Shown: one piece after another, positions 34,565-44,008 of the stretch
Layout of the letters: each line of letters begins with the position of its first letter
Numbering within the stretch: the stretch's first letter is position 1
From: Iphinoe sp. HA4291-MV1
Lineage (GTDB): Bacteria; Cyanobacteriota; Cyanobacteriia; Cyanobacteriales; Nostocaceae
NCBI GenBank assembly: GCA_019359415.1
Contig: JAHHHH010000005.1
Span: forward strand, 62,001 to 126,000
Direction: 5' to 3'
Length of the DNA stretch: 64,000 nucleotides
Notes under the pieces: generated by a model
Told to the model about the DNA's origin: nothing
Seen by the model: only the letters and a program-made list of their open reading frames with translations
Databases searched by the model: none
Position numbers and translations under genes: made by a program

Positions 34565-35971
34565 TCACAAATCCGTTATTAACCTTGCCTTTCTCAACAG
34601 ATATTGCAGCGCGGTCTCTTCTCTAGAAATAATATCAGCTGTCGCCGCCATTCCAGCTTGAAGATGACATTTGTATTCACTATGTCCGAATGTTAGTGTT
34701 TCCGGTTTTACTGTTGCTTCAAAGTAGCTAGCACCAGCAGTTGAGGAACCAGTTGTTCCTGTACCTGAATTGCTCCCAGATGTAATGGCGTCTGGAGAAA
34801 TGGTGCTAACAGTACCTTTGAGAGTCCCGTAATCAGGATAAGGACAAGCATCAACTCTCAATTGTACTTTTTGAGCAACTGCAACTTTTTTTATGTCAGC
34901 AGGAGGAATCATGGCTTTAATGACTAGAGGAGCATTCAGGGGAACAATTTGGGCAATAGCTTCGCTAGTACGCACAACTTGACCGGGGTTATACACATTT
35001 AGCTTCAGAATAATGCCGTCACTGGTGGCACGAATTATGCTACTTTTTAGTTGAGTATTAAGTTGTTGGAAGTCTTTGCGAGATTGGTTGATTTGGTTTT
35101 GTATTTCAGATCGCCGTTGAATTAAGGCTTCTTTTTCTTTGAGTAAAGTAGCAATAGTTGATTCACCTTTAGCAATTTCTTGGTCAACTTGTTTTTTTGC
35201 CATGTCAACCGTTGCGTAGCTGGGATTAAGAGTGGCTTTAGCTGATTTCACTTTGGCTTTGGCGATATCAACAGCTTTTTGTTGACCCTTAAGGATTAAC
35301 TTTGCCTGTTCAACAGCTAGTTTTTTCTGTTCAAATTCACGACGACCAATTGCTCCGGTTTGTGACAACTGCTCATAGCGATCGCAATCTACCACAGCAA
35401 AGTCTAAATCTACCTTGGCTTTTTGCAAGTCCGCTTCCGCTTTTTGCAAATTTCCTTCTGCAGTCAGTGAGTCGCTTGTCGTTGTAATTTGTCGTTCTTG
35501 ATATTCCCGTTGTTTCTGTGCTAATTCTACTTTCGCAGAGGAAATTGTCTGTTTTATGACTCTCTTTTCAGCAAGAATCTGAATATCTAAACTCCTGATT
35601 TGAGCATATGATTGAATAAGTTGTAACCTGCTCTGCTCAATATTGCCTTGGATCTGGCTCTTTTTAATTTGCAGTTGCTCATCATTCAAGACGGCAATCA
35701 CAGCTCCCTGCTTGACTATTTGATTTTCTTTTACTAATATCTGTTTAATTGTTCCTTCCATTTCTGGTTGCACTAGCCGGAGGTTACCTGTGGGACGCAC
35801 AGTAGCACCAGCCTTCACTGTTACATTGTATTTTACAGACGAGGCGAGGCTAAATGCAGTAGCAACAGTTCCCACAAGAAACACTCCAGCTAAGGATGTC
35901 CAAGGACTAACAGGAGGGAGAAACCCGTCACTTTGAACTGAGGGGAGAAGTTTTTGATCATGAGTATACAT
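34565..35971 (-). CDS. HlyD family membrane fusion protein (cluster 2)
   Basis: 468 residues. One transmembrane helix (about 24-45, SLAGVFLVGTVATAFSLAS), lipoyl halves (MEGTIKQILVKENQIVKQGA and SIIRATSDGIILKLNVYNPG) separated by a long coiled-coil hairpin rich in Q, K and E, then a beta-barrel with a Gly/Ser/Thr-rich loop (SGSNSGTGTTGSSTAGAS). Follows the C39-ABC gene by 63 nt on the same strand. It would link that exporter to an outer-membrane channel. Only distantly similar to the HlyD at 17377, so cluster 2 is not a recent copy of cluster 1. Confidence 0.92.
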   Translation of the reverse strand: MYTHDQKLLPSVQSDGFLPPVSPWTSLAGVFLVGTVATAFSLASSVKYNVTVKAGATVRPTGNLRLVQPEMEGTIKQILVKENQIVKQGAVIAVLNDEQLQIKKSQIQGNIEQSRLQLIQSYAQIRSLDIQILAEKRVIKQTISSAKVELAQKQREYQERQITTTSDSLTAEGNLQKAEADLQKAKVDLDFAVVDCDRYEQLSQTGAIGRREFEQKKLAVEQAKLILKGQQKAVDIAKAKVKSAKATLNPSYATVDMAKKQVDQEIAKGESTIATLLKEKEALIQRRSEIQNQINQSRKDFQQLNTQLKSSIIRATSDGIILKLNVYNPGQVVRTSEAIAQIVPLNAPLVIKAMIPPADIKKVAVAQKVQLRVDACPYPDYGTLKGTVSTISPDAITSGSNSGTGTTGSSTAGASYFEATVKPETLTFGHSEYKCHLQAGMAATADIISREETALQYLLRKARLITDL

Positions 35972-36034
35972 AATTACTAATTGCTAGTTGTTAATTGCTA
36001 CTTGAGTTTTTAAATCTCTTCTATAAGCCATTAG

Positions 36035-38185
36035 CTAAGGTATTAAAAAATCCAAATGGTCTCCTTCTTTTGAGCGTAAATCCTTCAAAGAACCTTGAAG
36101 TTTCAACTTGCCCTGATCTAACAATACGATCCAATCAGCCCGATTAATGACTTTGGGACGGTGGGTAATCAAAATCGTGGTTTTACCGCGACGATTTTCA
36201 AACAGTTTATCCAGCACAAGGCTCTCACTCACTGGATCGAGTCCAGAGGTAGATTCATCTAAAATGAGGATTGCTGGATCTGTAACTATAGCTCGTGCTA
36301 TTGCTAGTCGTTGACGTTGTCCACCAGAAATATTTGCGCCAAATTCACCTAAAACAGTTTGATATTTGTCTGGTAATTTACTAATAAACTCATCAGCTTC
36401 AGCAATTTGGCAAGCTCGTACAATCTGCTCAAAAGTTAATTGGGGTGTCCCTAAGCGAAAGTTTTCAATAATGGAACGACTCCAAAAGTGAGCATCTTGA
36501 GGAACTAAAATCACTTGTTGACGCAGACAATCAAGAGCGAGGTCGTCTAGGTTATAGAGTCCAATACGAATATTACCTGATTGCAGTGGATACAACCCAG
36601 CAAGGATTTTAGCTAAAGTGCTTTTACCACAGCCAGATTTACCGATGAGAGCAACAACTTTACCACCAGGAATTGTCAAAGAAAAGTCTTCTAGTAGGTC
36701 CAGCCGTCCTGCATAATGAAAGTTAACTTTAGTACAAACAATATCAGCATTTCCTTGGATTTCAGCAAATGGTTTTTTTCCGTCATCTTCATTTTCTGGA
36801 GTAGCATCTATAACTTCTGTCAAGCGTTGTGTTGCAGTTCTTGCACGCGTAAATTGATCGACAAAACTAATGACAGTACCAATCAAGCCGAGGAAATTGC
36901 CATTCATTGAGTTAAATGCCAGCAATTGCCCAATACTCAGGTTCTCTGCTGGGTTAATTACCAAATAACTGCCAAACCATAGTAAAACAATGCTGCCAAT
37001 ACCAGAAACAAAACTAGAGAAAGTATTGTTGACAATGCTAATCTGAATAGTCTGGAGTGTGAGGTTAGCAAGACGGCTAAATCGGCTTTGGAATTCATCC
37101 CAAAATTGGGGTGCAGCTGTGGTACTTTTGATGGTGAGTGCGCCTTTAAATGTTTCTACTAAAACGCCTTGTGTTTCTGCTTCTGTGACTAAAAGCTCAC
37201 GAGTTTTTTGCCGTAAACTAGGCTGAAACACTATCGTAGATAGAGTCATCACCACAGAGATCAACATCGCTACTACAGTCAGTTTCCAGCTATAAAAGGC
37301 CATGAAACCCAAAGAAATGACCGCAATAAAGAATCTACTGGGCAGAGAGACAACGACTTGAGTTACTAACTGATTAATCTGATTAATATCTCGCAAGCGA
37401 CTAACAATTTCCCCACTGCGACGAGCTTCGTAGTAAGAAAGAGGTAATCGCAGAATAGCCCTTCCAAATTCTAGGACTAGCCCTAATTGTAGACGTTGGG
37501 CAAAGTGAGCGATTAAGTTAGACTGCACCCAAGAAAGGCTGCTAGCAATAAAATTCATGACGATGACAGCGATCGCCACGCTAGCCAGTAGTTTAGTATC
37601 ACCGCGTACCAGCACATCATCAGTCAGGATTTGCAGCAGAAAAGGGGAAGCTAAAGAGAGTAATCCCAAGATGAAATTTAAAGGCAGAGCTTGCGCCAGA
37701 ATTGAGCGAAAAATCCAAACACGTTGGAAAAAACGCCAAAAGCCTCCAACCTGATCGTTCTGTTGGGTAAAAAAGCGAACAGGATCTGGCTCTAGCAAAA
37801 GCATCAACCAATTCGCCCAACCCTCTGCTAAATCTTTTTTAGAAAGATAACGGACTCCTACTGCTGGATCGGCGACGACACATTTTTTACCTTTCTTGCC
37901 GTATAAAACAACCCAGTGATGCCCTTTCCAATGAATAATTGCTGGTAAGGGCACTTCATTCATCCGATTTAACAATTCTGGCGAAGTTCTCACTGAGCGA
38001 GCATTAAACCCAAGTGTTTCTGCTCCTCGTTTCAGCCCTAATAAAGTTGTGCCTAATTGTCCAGTGCCTACAACCTCACGGATGTGATTTAGAGTTAAAG
38101 TACGTCCATGGTGTTTGGCGATAGAAGCTAGGCAAGCAGCACCGCAATCTTCTTCACTATATTGTAAAATGCAAGCGTATTTCAT
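36035..38185 (-). CDS. C39-peptidase ABC exporter (cluster 2)
   Basis: 716 residues from ATG 38185 (MKYACILQYSEEDCGAACL), the usual start in this family; an in-frame ATG at 38236 would add 17 residues. C39 peptidase with Cys near residue 14 (SEEDCGAACL), His in GHHWVVLYG and Asp in VADPAVG; about six membrane segments; ABC ATPase with Walker A GKSGCGKSTL, signature ISGGQRQRLAIARAI and Walker B ILILDESTSGLD. No cNMP-like domain, unlike the exporter at 14508. It should cleave and export double-glycine peptides; the likely substrate is encoded upstream at 38874-39125. Confidence 0.92.
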   Translation of the reverse strand: MKYACILQYSEEDCGAACLASIAKHHGRTLTLNHIREVVGTGQLGTTLLGLKRGAETLGFNARSVRTSPELLNRMNEVPLPAIIHWKGHHWVVLYGKKGKKCVVADPAVGVRYLSKKDLAEGWANWLMLLLEPDPVRFFTQQNDQVGGFWRFFQRVWIFRSILAQALPLNFILGLLSLASPFLLQILTDDVLVRGDTKLLASVAIAVIVMNFIASSLSWVQSNLIAHFAQRLQLGLVLEFGRAILRLPLSYYEARRSGEIVSRLRDINQINQLVTQVVVSLPSRFFIAVISLGFMAFYSWKLTVVAMLISVVMTLSTIVFQPSLRQKTRELLVTEAETQGVLVETFKGALTIKSTTAAPQFWDEFQSRFSRLANLTLQTIQISIVNNTFSSFVSGIGSIVLLWFGSYLVINPAENLSIGQLLAFNSMNGNFLGLIGTVISFVDQFTRARTATQRLTEVIDATPENEDDGKKPFAEIQGNADIVCTKVNFHYAGRLDLLEDFSLTIPGGKVVALIGKSGCGKSTLAKILAGLYPLQSGNIRIGLYNLDDLALDCLRQQVILVPQDAHFWSRSIIENFRLGTPQLTFEQIVRACQIAEADEFISKLPDKYQTVLGEFGANISGGQRQRLAIARAIVTDPAILILDESTSGLDPVSESLVLDKLFENRRGKTTILITHRPKVINRADWIVLLDQGKLKLQGSLKDLRSKEGDHLDFLIP

Positions 38186-38669
38186 AAAGAAATGCTTGTC
38201 TCTATTCCCTTGTTTATTAAAAAAAGCACCCATCATCTAGAAGTGTCTACTCAAGTAATGGAACTAGTAACTGTTGCAATTCACACTTCAAAAAAAGCAA
38301 CAAAGAAACTTCTTTCAAATCTATTTGCTTTACATACGTTTTATACACTTGACTTTATTTATACACTTAACTTAAGTCTACATATTTTTCTGATATAAAT
38401 TTACTTTTAAAAAATAATACATTTTTCTTTTGACGCCATAGTTATAATTTATCTTTATCTCATAATCTTGCGCCAAGCAGTTGCAACGAGGACTACTTAA
38501 TGTGTACAATGCTTTATATCTTGTCAAATAGTCGTTTGCTCTACTACAAAAAGGAAATACTAGTATTCTGTCTAACTGTATAAGTGTTAATTTTACACGA
38601 GATACGCTGCTATAGCAATAATTTAATGATTGCCATTTAAAGATATCTACGTTTCACTGCTAAAAATGA

Positions 38670-38867
38670 GAGAAAGGGCGTAGAAAACCCGTTGAAAAGC
38701 AAGAGAAAAAGCTGGAAGCCATTCTTGCCTACGCCCAAACGTTAATTTACATGCTCGTGTCGTTGATATATAGTCAGTATCAACGACCCAGTTTACAGAC
38801 AGTGCAATACCAGCTAACTTCTTATTATTTTAAGAAGTCAATTGGAAAGTTTTACACCTTTTACTAA
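38670..38867 (+). pseudogene. Possible transposase N-terminal remnant
   Basis: A frame without ATG near its start reads EKGRRKPVEKQEKKLEAILA, then YAQTLIYMLVSLIYSQYQRP, then SLQTVQYQLTSYY before TAA at 38865-38867. The LEAILAYAQTLIYMLVSLI..QYQR stretch recalls the start of some cyanobacterial DDE transposases, but the core is missing. Inverted GGGCGTAG/CTACGCCC lies within it, so a non-coding hairpin is the alternative. The rest of 38240-38873 shows nothing. Confidence 0.3.
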
Positions 38868-38873
38868 CCATCC

Positions 38874-39125
38874 TTAGTAGATAGGCGCGTCGTCGTAATA
38901 AATAGACGCTGCAGAACGTGATCCCGATTTAGAAGAAAAGTCGTCTAGTTTTACAAAAGTGTCAGCAGAGGTTTGGGGGTAGCCCGTGTCGAAAAAGACG
39001 GTGCTGGCTTCGGACAGAGCGGTTGCATCAGCGTTGACACTCAGAAAATCTGCGGATGACAAGAAGCCGCCGCCTACAACGCTGGTTGCTTCAGAATCTG
39101 CGATTTCAGTGAAAAGTGTATTCAT
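38874..39125 (-). CDS. Double-glycine leader precursor peptide 2
   Basis: 83 residues. Short leader MNTLFTEIADSEATSVVGG with double glycine at about 18-19, then a core of about 64 residues rich in Ser, Asp, Ala and Thr and lacking Cys (GFLSSADFLSVNADATALSE; ending YYDDAPIY). GAAAGAG precedes the ATG. It lies upstream of the cluster 2 exporter on the same strand (about 690 nt gap). The acidic core is unlike classical bacteriocins, so a signalling or surface peptide is possible. No modification enzyme is encoded nearby. Confidence 0.75.
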   Translation of the reverse strand: MNTLFTEIADSEATSVVGGGFLSSADFLSVNADATALSEASTVFFDTGYPQTSADTFVKLDDFSSKSGSRSAASIYYDDAPIY

Positions 39126-39613
39126 GGGTTTTCTCTTTCAACTTAATTGAATTGACTAAAGTTATCTGGGAATCAATGTCTTCATTCCAGACACAAAGAA
39201 GTTTAGCATTAAACTTTACTCTCAAGTTTACTGTGGTACTTAACTTTACGGAAAAAATATGAACAGTTGTACTCAGTTCACTAAATATAAATCTTTAATT
39301 GTAGGTAATTAAGCGAACCTGATATTACACCTCTAAAAGCTTAATAATATTACAACTCCCTAAAATTTCTCCTATCTGCAAGCGCTAGTATCAAACTCAG
39401 TTTCTAAATTTCTGAGTGCTTAAAAATACAATATTTTTATACCTGTACCAAGTATTGAGTAGAATTTCGAGTAGTCCAAAAAATGACTGCTTCGCTTCTT
39501 TGATTGAGTTTCATATGGCGTTTGGCGTTTGTAAGGGCACGACGGCATACCGTGCCCCTACCGTCGATGTAAGCAACGCTCTTATCGCTTTCAAAGAAAC
39601 GCAACAGACCTGA
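39126..39613. other. Intergenic region before ldpA with a GGGGCAC-type palindrome
   Basis: AT-rich promoter region of precursor 2, then a palindromic repeat: GTAAGGGCACG (39531-39541) and CGTGCCCCTAC (39551-39561), one mismatch. The same style of repeat occurs at 56226-56261. No gene seen. Confidence 0.5.
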
Positions 39614-39712
39614 TTAGCCCAAAGAAAATCCTTTGAGGCGATCAACAATAGACTCGACATCCTCACCAGGTTTGGTGCGATCGCCACAGAGACAAGACGT
39701 GCATAGAAAAAC
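39614..39712 (-). pseudogene. Possible 3' remnant of a small cysteine-containing gene
   Basis: The minus-strand frame ending at TAA 39616-39614 reads VFLCTSCLCGDRTKPGEDVE, then SIVDRLKGFSLG, with coding-like composition and a CxxCxC pattern, but is cut by a stop just upstream and has no start. Family not recognised. Confidence 0.22.
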
Positions 39713-39775
39713 TTAAGAATCAAAACTTTTGTGAGTCACGTCCTAGATTTTTCCGTCGCATAGCATAATAGAGAT

Positions 39776-41002
39776 GTGACTGATCTGTTAGACCCTTTAC
39801 GACCCCTTAAAGAAGGACACTGGTTCAAGCTCATTTGCGGAGCCAGCTACCAACATCTGCCGGCTGTCAGAAGTTTGACATTAGCCTACACTTTGGCTGG
39901 CGCTGACTGCATAGATGTTGCTGCTGATCCTGCTGTGATTGCCGCAGCCAAAGAAGGGCTGCAAGTAGCCTCTGAGTTGGCAGAGGTTGCCCGCCAGCAA
40001 GGGTTTGGCTGGTGCGGAAGGTCGCCCCTGTTGATGGTTAGCCTCAACGACGGGGAAGACCCTCATTTCCGCAAAGCTGAACTGAATTCTACAGAATGTC
40101 CAAAAGAATGTAATAAACCATGTGAAAGGATTTGTCCAGCGCAAGCTATTTCTTTTAACAAAAACAAATTGTCAGGAGTTATATCACAAAAGTGCTACGG
40201 CTGTGGTCGTTGTATACCAGTTTGTCCATATGATATAATTTATACAAGATCGTATGTATCAACGCCGGTAGCGATCGCACCATTAATACTGTCTGGAGTA
40301 GATGCCGTAGAAATTCATACAAATGTTGGGCGTCTGACAGAATTTCAAAGATTGTGGAATGCTATCTTACCATGGATTGAGCGTTTGAAGGTAGTCGCCA
40401 TCAGCTGTCCAGATGGAGAAAATATGATTGACTATCTTCATGCTCTTCAGAACGTGATAGCCCCTATACCGTGTGCCTTAATTTGGCAGACTGACGGTCG
40501 TCCAATGAGTGGTGATATTGGTGATGGTACCACTCTAGCCACCGTCAAGTTAGGGCAAAAAGTCTTGGCAGCCAACTTACCGGGATATGTGCAGCTGGCT
40601 GGTGGAACCAACAGCTACACTGTTGCCAAGTTAAAGGCAATGGGTCTTTTGAGGACAAGGGGACAAAGAGAAATGGGCAATGGGCACCCCTCCGGGGAAT
40701 TCAAAATTCAAAATGGACTGCGTCCCGCTGCGCTAACAAAATTCAAAATTAAGAATCCAATTCCCAATGCCCAATTCCCAATGCCCAATTCCCAATGCCC
40801 AATTCTCAATGCCCACATTGCCGGTATCGCTTACGGTAGTTACGCCCGGGTACTACTGTCACCAGTTATCGAGCAGTTAGAAGCAAGGGAGGTGAAAAAT
40901 GCCTGTGTTAAAACAACTGTCCGCCTAGAAGAAGAACCAGAATTGCTTTGGCAAGCGGTTTCGCTTGCACATTCTCTCGTTTCCCAGCTCAAGTCACAGT
41001 AG
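39776..41002 (+). CDS. ldpA: LdpA, iron-sulfur protein of circadian light input
   Basis: 408 residues from GTG 39776. Two 4Fe-4S cysteine sets: Cys108, 112, 116, 120 ([16 protein letters not shown]) and Cys140, 143, 146, 150 ([13 protein letters not shown]). The N-terminus ([20 protein letters not shown]) and the TIM-barrel-like rest fit LdpA, which senses redox state and adjusts circadian period in Synechococcus. Residues about 293-347 (bases 40650-40818) are an insertion encoded by AATTCAAAATT and repeated CCAATTCCCAATG units typical of intergenic DNA; the frame continues correctly into [13 protein letters not shown]. The R3H gene follows after 62 nt. Confidence 0.93.
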   Translation: MTDLLDPLRPLKEGHWFKLICGASYQHLPAVRSLTLAYTLAGADCIDVAADPAVIAAAKEGLQVASELAEVARQQGFGWCGRSPLLMVSLNDGEDPHFRKAELNSTECPKECNKPCERICPAQAISFNKNKLSGVISQKCYGCGRCIPVCPYDIIYTRSYVSTPVAIAPLILSGVDAVEIHTNVGRLTEFQRLWNAILPWIERLKVVAISCPDGENMIDYLHALQNVIAPIPCALIWQTDGRPMSGDIGDGTTLATVKLGQKVLAANLPGYVQLAGGTNSYTVAKLKAMGLLRTRGQREMGNGHPSGEFKIQNGLRPAALTKFKIKNPIPNAQFPMPNSQCPILNAHIAGIAYGSYARVLLSPVIEQLEAREVKNACVKTTVRLEEEPELLWQAVSLAHSLVSQLKSQ

Positions 41003-41064
41003 TAGGGAACTCTGTTCCTTACAAGCGCGTTTGCTGTCTCTAAAAAACGTCACCATAATAAAGC

Positions 41065-42801
41065 ATGACGATTACAGACGATCTCCAAAAATTGTTAGAT
41101 ATTTTGCCCCAAGACCTGCGGCAGAGACTAGAAAAGCATCCGCAGCGAGATACTTTAGTAGAAGTGGTCTTGGATTTGGGTCGTCGCCCAGAAGCTCGCT
41201 TTCCTGATCAAGCAGAGTATCTGAGCGAAACACCCGTTACGCAAGCACAGATAGATGATTGCATTCAGAGAGTGGGAACCTTTGGTGGAGATAATCGAGC
41301 AGGAATTGAGCAAACCCTACACAGAATCAGTGCCATCCGCAACCGTAGCAGCAAAATTATCGGCTTAACTTGTCGCGTCGGTCGGGCAATTTTCGGCACA
41401 ATTGGCATGATCCGCGATTTGGTGGAAACTGGAAAATCAATTCTCATGCTGGGACGTCCGGGTGTGGGCAAAACAACTGCACTACGAGAAATTGCCCGTG
41501 TTTTAGCGGATGATCTCGATAAGCGAGTGGTTATAATCGACACTTCCAATGAAATCGCAGGAGATGGTGACATTGCCCATCCCGCCATTGGTCGTGCACG
41601 ACGGATGCAAGTAGCTCATCCCGAACAGCAGCATCAGGTTATGATTGAGGCAGTGGAAAACCATATGCCAGAAGTCATCGTTATTGATGAGATTGGTACA
41701 GAACTGGAAGCTTTAGCAGCTCGTACCATTGCTGAACGAGGCGTTCAGTTAGTAGGAACCGCTCACGGTAACCAGATTGAAAACCTGATCAAAAACCCCA
41801 CGCTTTGCGACTTAATTGGTGGTATTCAGGCTGTGACACTGGGAGACGATGAAGCCAGGCGACGGGGCACACAAAAGACAGTTTTGGAACGGAAAGCACC
41901 TCCTACCTTTGAAATTGCCGTGGAAATGTTAGAACGGCAACGCTGGGTAGTCCACGAAAGTGTCGCTGACACAGTCGATACTCTCCTGCGGGGACGTCAA
42001 TCTAGCCCACAAATCAGGACTGTGGATGAAAACGGCAAGGTGAACATGACTCGTCAATTAACTGCAATCAACGGTCGTGGACAAACACTCGCGAAAGAGG
42101 AATCTTTCGGATCACCAACACAACAGTCTAACGGCTGGCGTGCAACTGGTCAAATGATACCCCTACCGTCATTATCTTATGAAACCCAAAAGGGTTCTGG
42201 ACGCAGTGAGTTTGACCGCTTACTGGATGAATCCTTTGATGACTATAATGGTTTTGATATAGACTCCACCAGACACGCAGGACCCAATGGCGAAGATTTG
42301 CCACTGCACGTATATCCCTATGGTGTCAGCCGCAGCCAATTGGAGCAGGTCATTGACGTACTTTCTTTACCAGTGGTATTGACAAAAGATATTGATAGTG
42401 CTGATGCTATCTTGGCACTGCGATCGCATGTCAAAAACCACGCCAAATTACGGCAAATGGCGAAAGCCCGTCAAGTGCCAATCCACATGATTAAATCCAG
42501 TACCCTACCGCAGATCACCCGTGGCTTGCGGCGGTTGCTGAACATCGATGACCCAGATATAAGCGACAACCGCGAACTGCAACTATTTCTCCATAGTGCT
42601 AGTGATGATGAGATAGACGCCCTTGAAGAAGCAAGACTTGCTGTAGAGCAAATCGTGATTCCCAAGGGACAGCCAGTCGAATTATTACCCCGTTCTCCTC
42701 AAGTGCGGAAAATGCAGCACGAGTTAGTAGAACACTATCGCCTGAAGTCTCATAGCTTTGGGGAAGAACCAAATCGGCGTTTGCGGATTTATCCAGCTTA
42801 G
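41065..42801 (+). CDS. R3H-domain AAA ATPase (Ycf45/SpoIIIAA-like)
   Basis: 578 residues. A single-stranded nucleic acid-binding R3H domain lies at the C-terminus (about 540-578, ELVEHYRLKSHSFGEEPNRR). The N-terminal half is a RecA/AAA-type ATPase with Walker A GRPGVGKTTALREI (about 131) and Walker B VIVIDEIGTELEALAA (about 207), like chloroplast Ycf45 and sporulation protein SpoIIIAA. The linker (about 310-400) is variable. Its conserved place next to ldpA in cyanobacteria suggests cotranscription; molecular function unknown. Confidence 0.9.
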   Translation: MTITDDLQKLLDILPQDLRQRLEKHPQRDTLVEVVLDLGRRPEARFPDQAEYLSETPVTQAQIDDCIQRVGTFGGDNRAGIEQTLHRISAIRNRSSKIIGLTCRVGRAIFGTIGMIRDLVETGKSILMLGRPGVGKTTALREIARVLADDLDKRVVIIDTSNEIAGDGDIAHPAIGRARRMQVAHPEQQHQVMIEAVENHMPEVIVIDEIGTELEALAARTIAERGVQLVGTAHGNQIENLIKNPTLCDLIGGIQAVTLGDDEARRRGTQKTVLERKAPPTFEIAVEMLERQRWVVHESVADTVDTLLRGRQSSPQIRTVDENGKVNMTRQLTAINGRGQTLAKEESFGSPTQQSNGWRATGQMIPLPSLSYETQKGSGRSEFDRLLDESFDDYNGFDIDSTRHAGPNGEDLPLHVYPYGVSRSQLEQVIDVLSLPVVLTKDIDSADAILALRSHVKNHAKLRQMAKARQVPIHMIKSSTLPQITRGLRRLLNIDDPDISDNRELQLFLHSASDDEIDALEEARLAVEQIVIPKGQPVELLPRSPQVRKMQHELVEHYRLKSHSFGEEPNRRLRIYPA

Positions 42802-42802
42802 G

Positions 42803-42846
42803 AGGTGACAGGTGATAGGTTAAAGTTTCCCTGTTCCTTGTCACCT
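42803..42846 (+). terminator. Possible hairpin after the R3H gene
   Basis: AGGTGACA (42803-42810) pairs with TGTCACCT (42839-42846) across a 28-nt loop, 2 nt after the stop. There is no T-tract, so it may only be a repeat. Confidence 0.3.
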
Positions 42847-43052
42847 GTCCCGCTAAAATCTCTTGCACCTCATTTGAAATTACACAAGTTAAAAAGCTTA
42901 GTTTATTCTTTCTTGGTAATCTACAAGTACGAACGGCTGCATCTTCTACAGTGACAGCACAGTTTTCTCTAATGGGAAAATGAATGTCAAAACCATGACT
43001 ACGTGTAAAAGTCAATACCGTTCATTTATTATATTGATGGATTTAAAGAAAT

Positions 43053-43997
43053 ATGCTGAGACGATTTACATTAAACTTTAACAATTTGACATTAGCTAAA
43101 AAGCTAACCTTATTACTGCTCATTATATTTATTGGAGGGATTACCTTTAGTGGTATAGCTTTGGCTAAAATCCTGAATGACAAAGCCCAAGATGAAATCA
43201 GTTCAAGCGCTTGGTTGCTTTTTAGAACTATAAGCTCTGTTCGCTCTTACACCAATGAAGAAGTGAATCCTGAGTTGGAACAACGTTTAGAAAAAGATGA
43301 ATTTGCAGCACAGACTATTCCATCTTACTCATCACGAAAAGTCTTTGAAAAGCTACGAAATGAAAATGATGCTTATAAAGATTTTTTCTATAAGGAGGCG
43401 ATGCTCAATCCAACAAATATTGGAGATAAAGCTGATAGCTTTGAAACAGAAATTATACAAAAATTCAGTCAAGGCAAAAATCTCAAAGAAATATCAGGAT
43501 ACCGTTCTTTGAATGGAGTAAAATTCTATTACATTACACGCCCCTTAGCGATCACTGAGTCTAGTTGTTTGAGATGTCACAGCACCCCAGAGGCTGCTCC
43601 CAAGAACATGATTAAGCGTTATGGAACAGAAAATGGATTTGGATGGAAATTAAATCTTATTAATGGCGTTCAGATAATTTCTATTCCTGCTAGTCAAGTT
43701 TTGCAGAAAGCTTATCAATCGTTTGTATTGGTGATGGGAATAGTGACTATGATTTTTGCGATCGCTATATACATGGCTAACTTTTGGCTCAAGCGATATG
43801 TTGTACAACCCATTAAGCGTGTCGTCCGAGTTGCAGAAGCTGTGAGTACTGGTGATATGGATGCAGAATTTGAGAAAGTGGCTAACGATGAAATAGGCAG
43901 TTTGGTAGAAGCCTTTACACGTATGAAGATAAGTTTAGTTATGGCAATTAGGAGTTTTGAACAGTATCGTCGAGGGAATAATCCAACCAATAAATAA
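43053..43997 (+). CDS. DUF3365 (Tll0287-like) haem sensor with HAMP domain
   Basis: 314 residues. Transmembrane helices at about 17-39 and 221-244 enclose a periplasmic Tll0287-like domain with a single c-type haem motif CLRCH (172-176). A HAMP domain follows (VVQPIKRVVRVAEAVSTGDM). The protein ends soon after, without kinase or cyclase, so it must pass its signal to another protein. The domain is seen in redox- or nitric-oxide-type sensors; the ligand here is unknown. Convergent with a Ser/Thr kinase gene (11 nt apart), which may be its partner. Confidence 0.87.
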   Translation: MLRRFTLNFNNLTLAKKLTLLLLIIFIGGITFSGIALAKILNDKAQDEISSSAWLLFRTISSVRSYTNEEVNPELEQRLEKDEFAAQTIPSYSSRKVFEKLRNENDAYKDFFYKEAMLNPTNIGDKADSFETEIIQKFSQGKNLKEISGYRSLNGVKFYYITRPLAITESSCLRCHSTPEAAPKNMIKRYGTENGFGWKLNLINGVQIISIPASQVLQKAYQSFVLVMGIVTMIFAIAIYMANFWLKRYVVQPIKRVVRVAEAVSTGDMDAEFEKVANDEIGSLVEAFTRMKISLVMAIRSFEQYRRGNNPTNK

Positions 43998-44008
43998 GAA
44001 AGTCTACT

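Noticed and set aside
42599-43015. Long minus-strand frame over the 3' end of the R3H gene
   Set aside because: Part of it (42850-43000) looks mildly coding, but it starts at TTG without a ribosome site and overlaps a well-supported gene for half its length.
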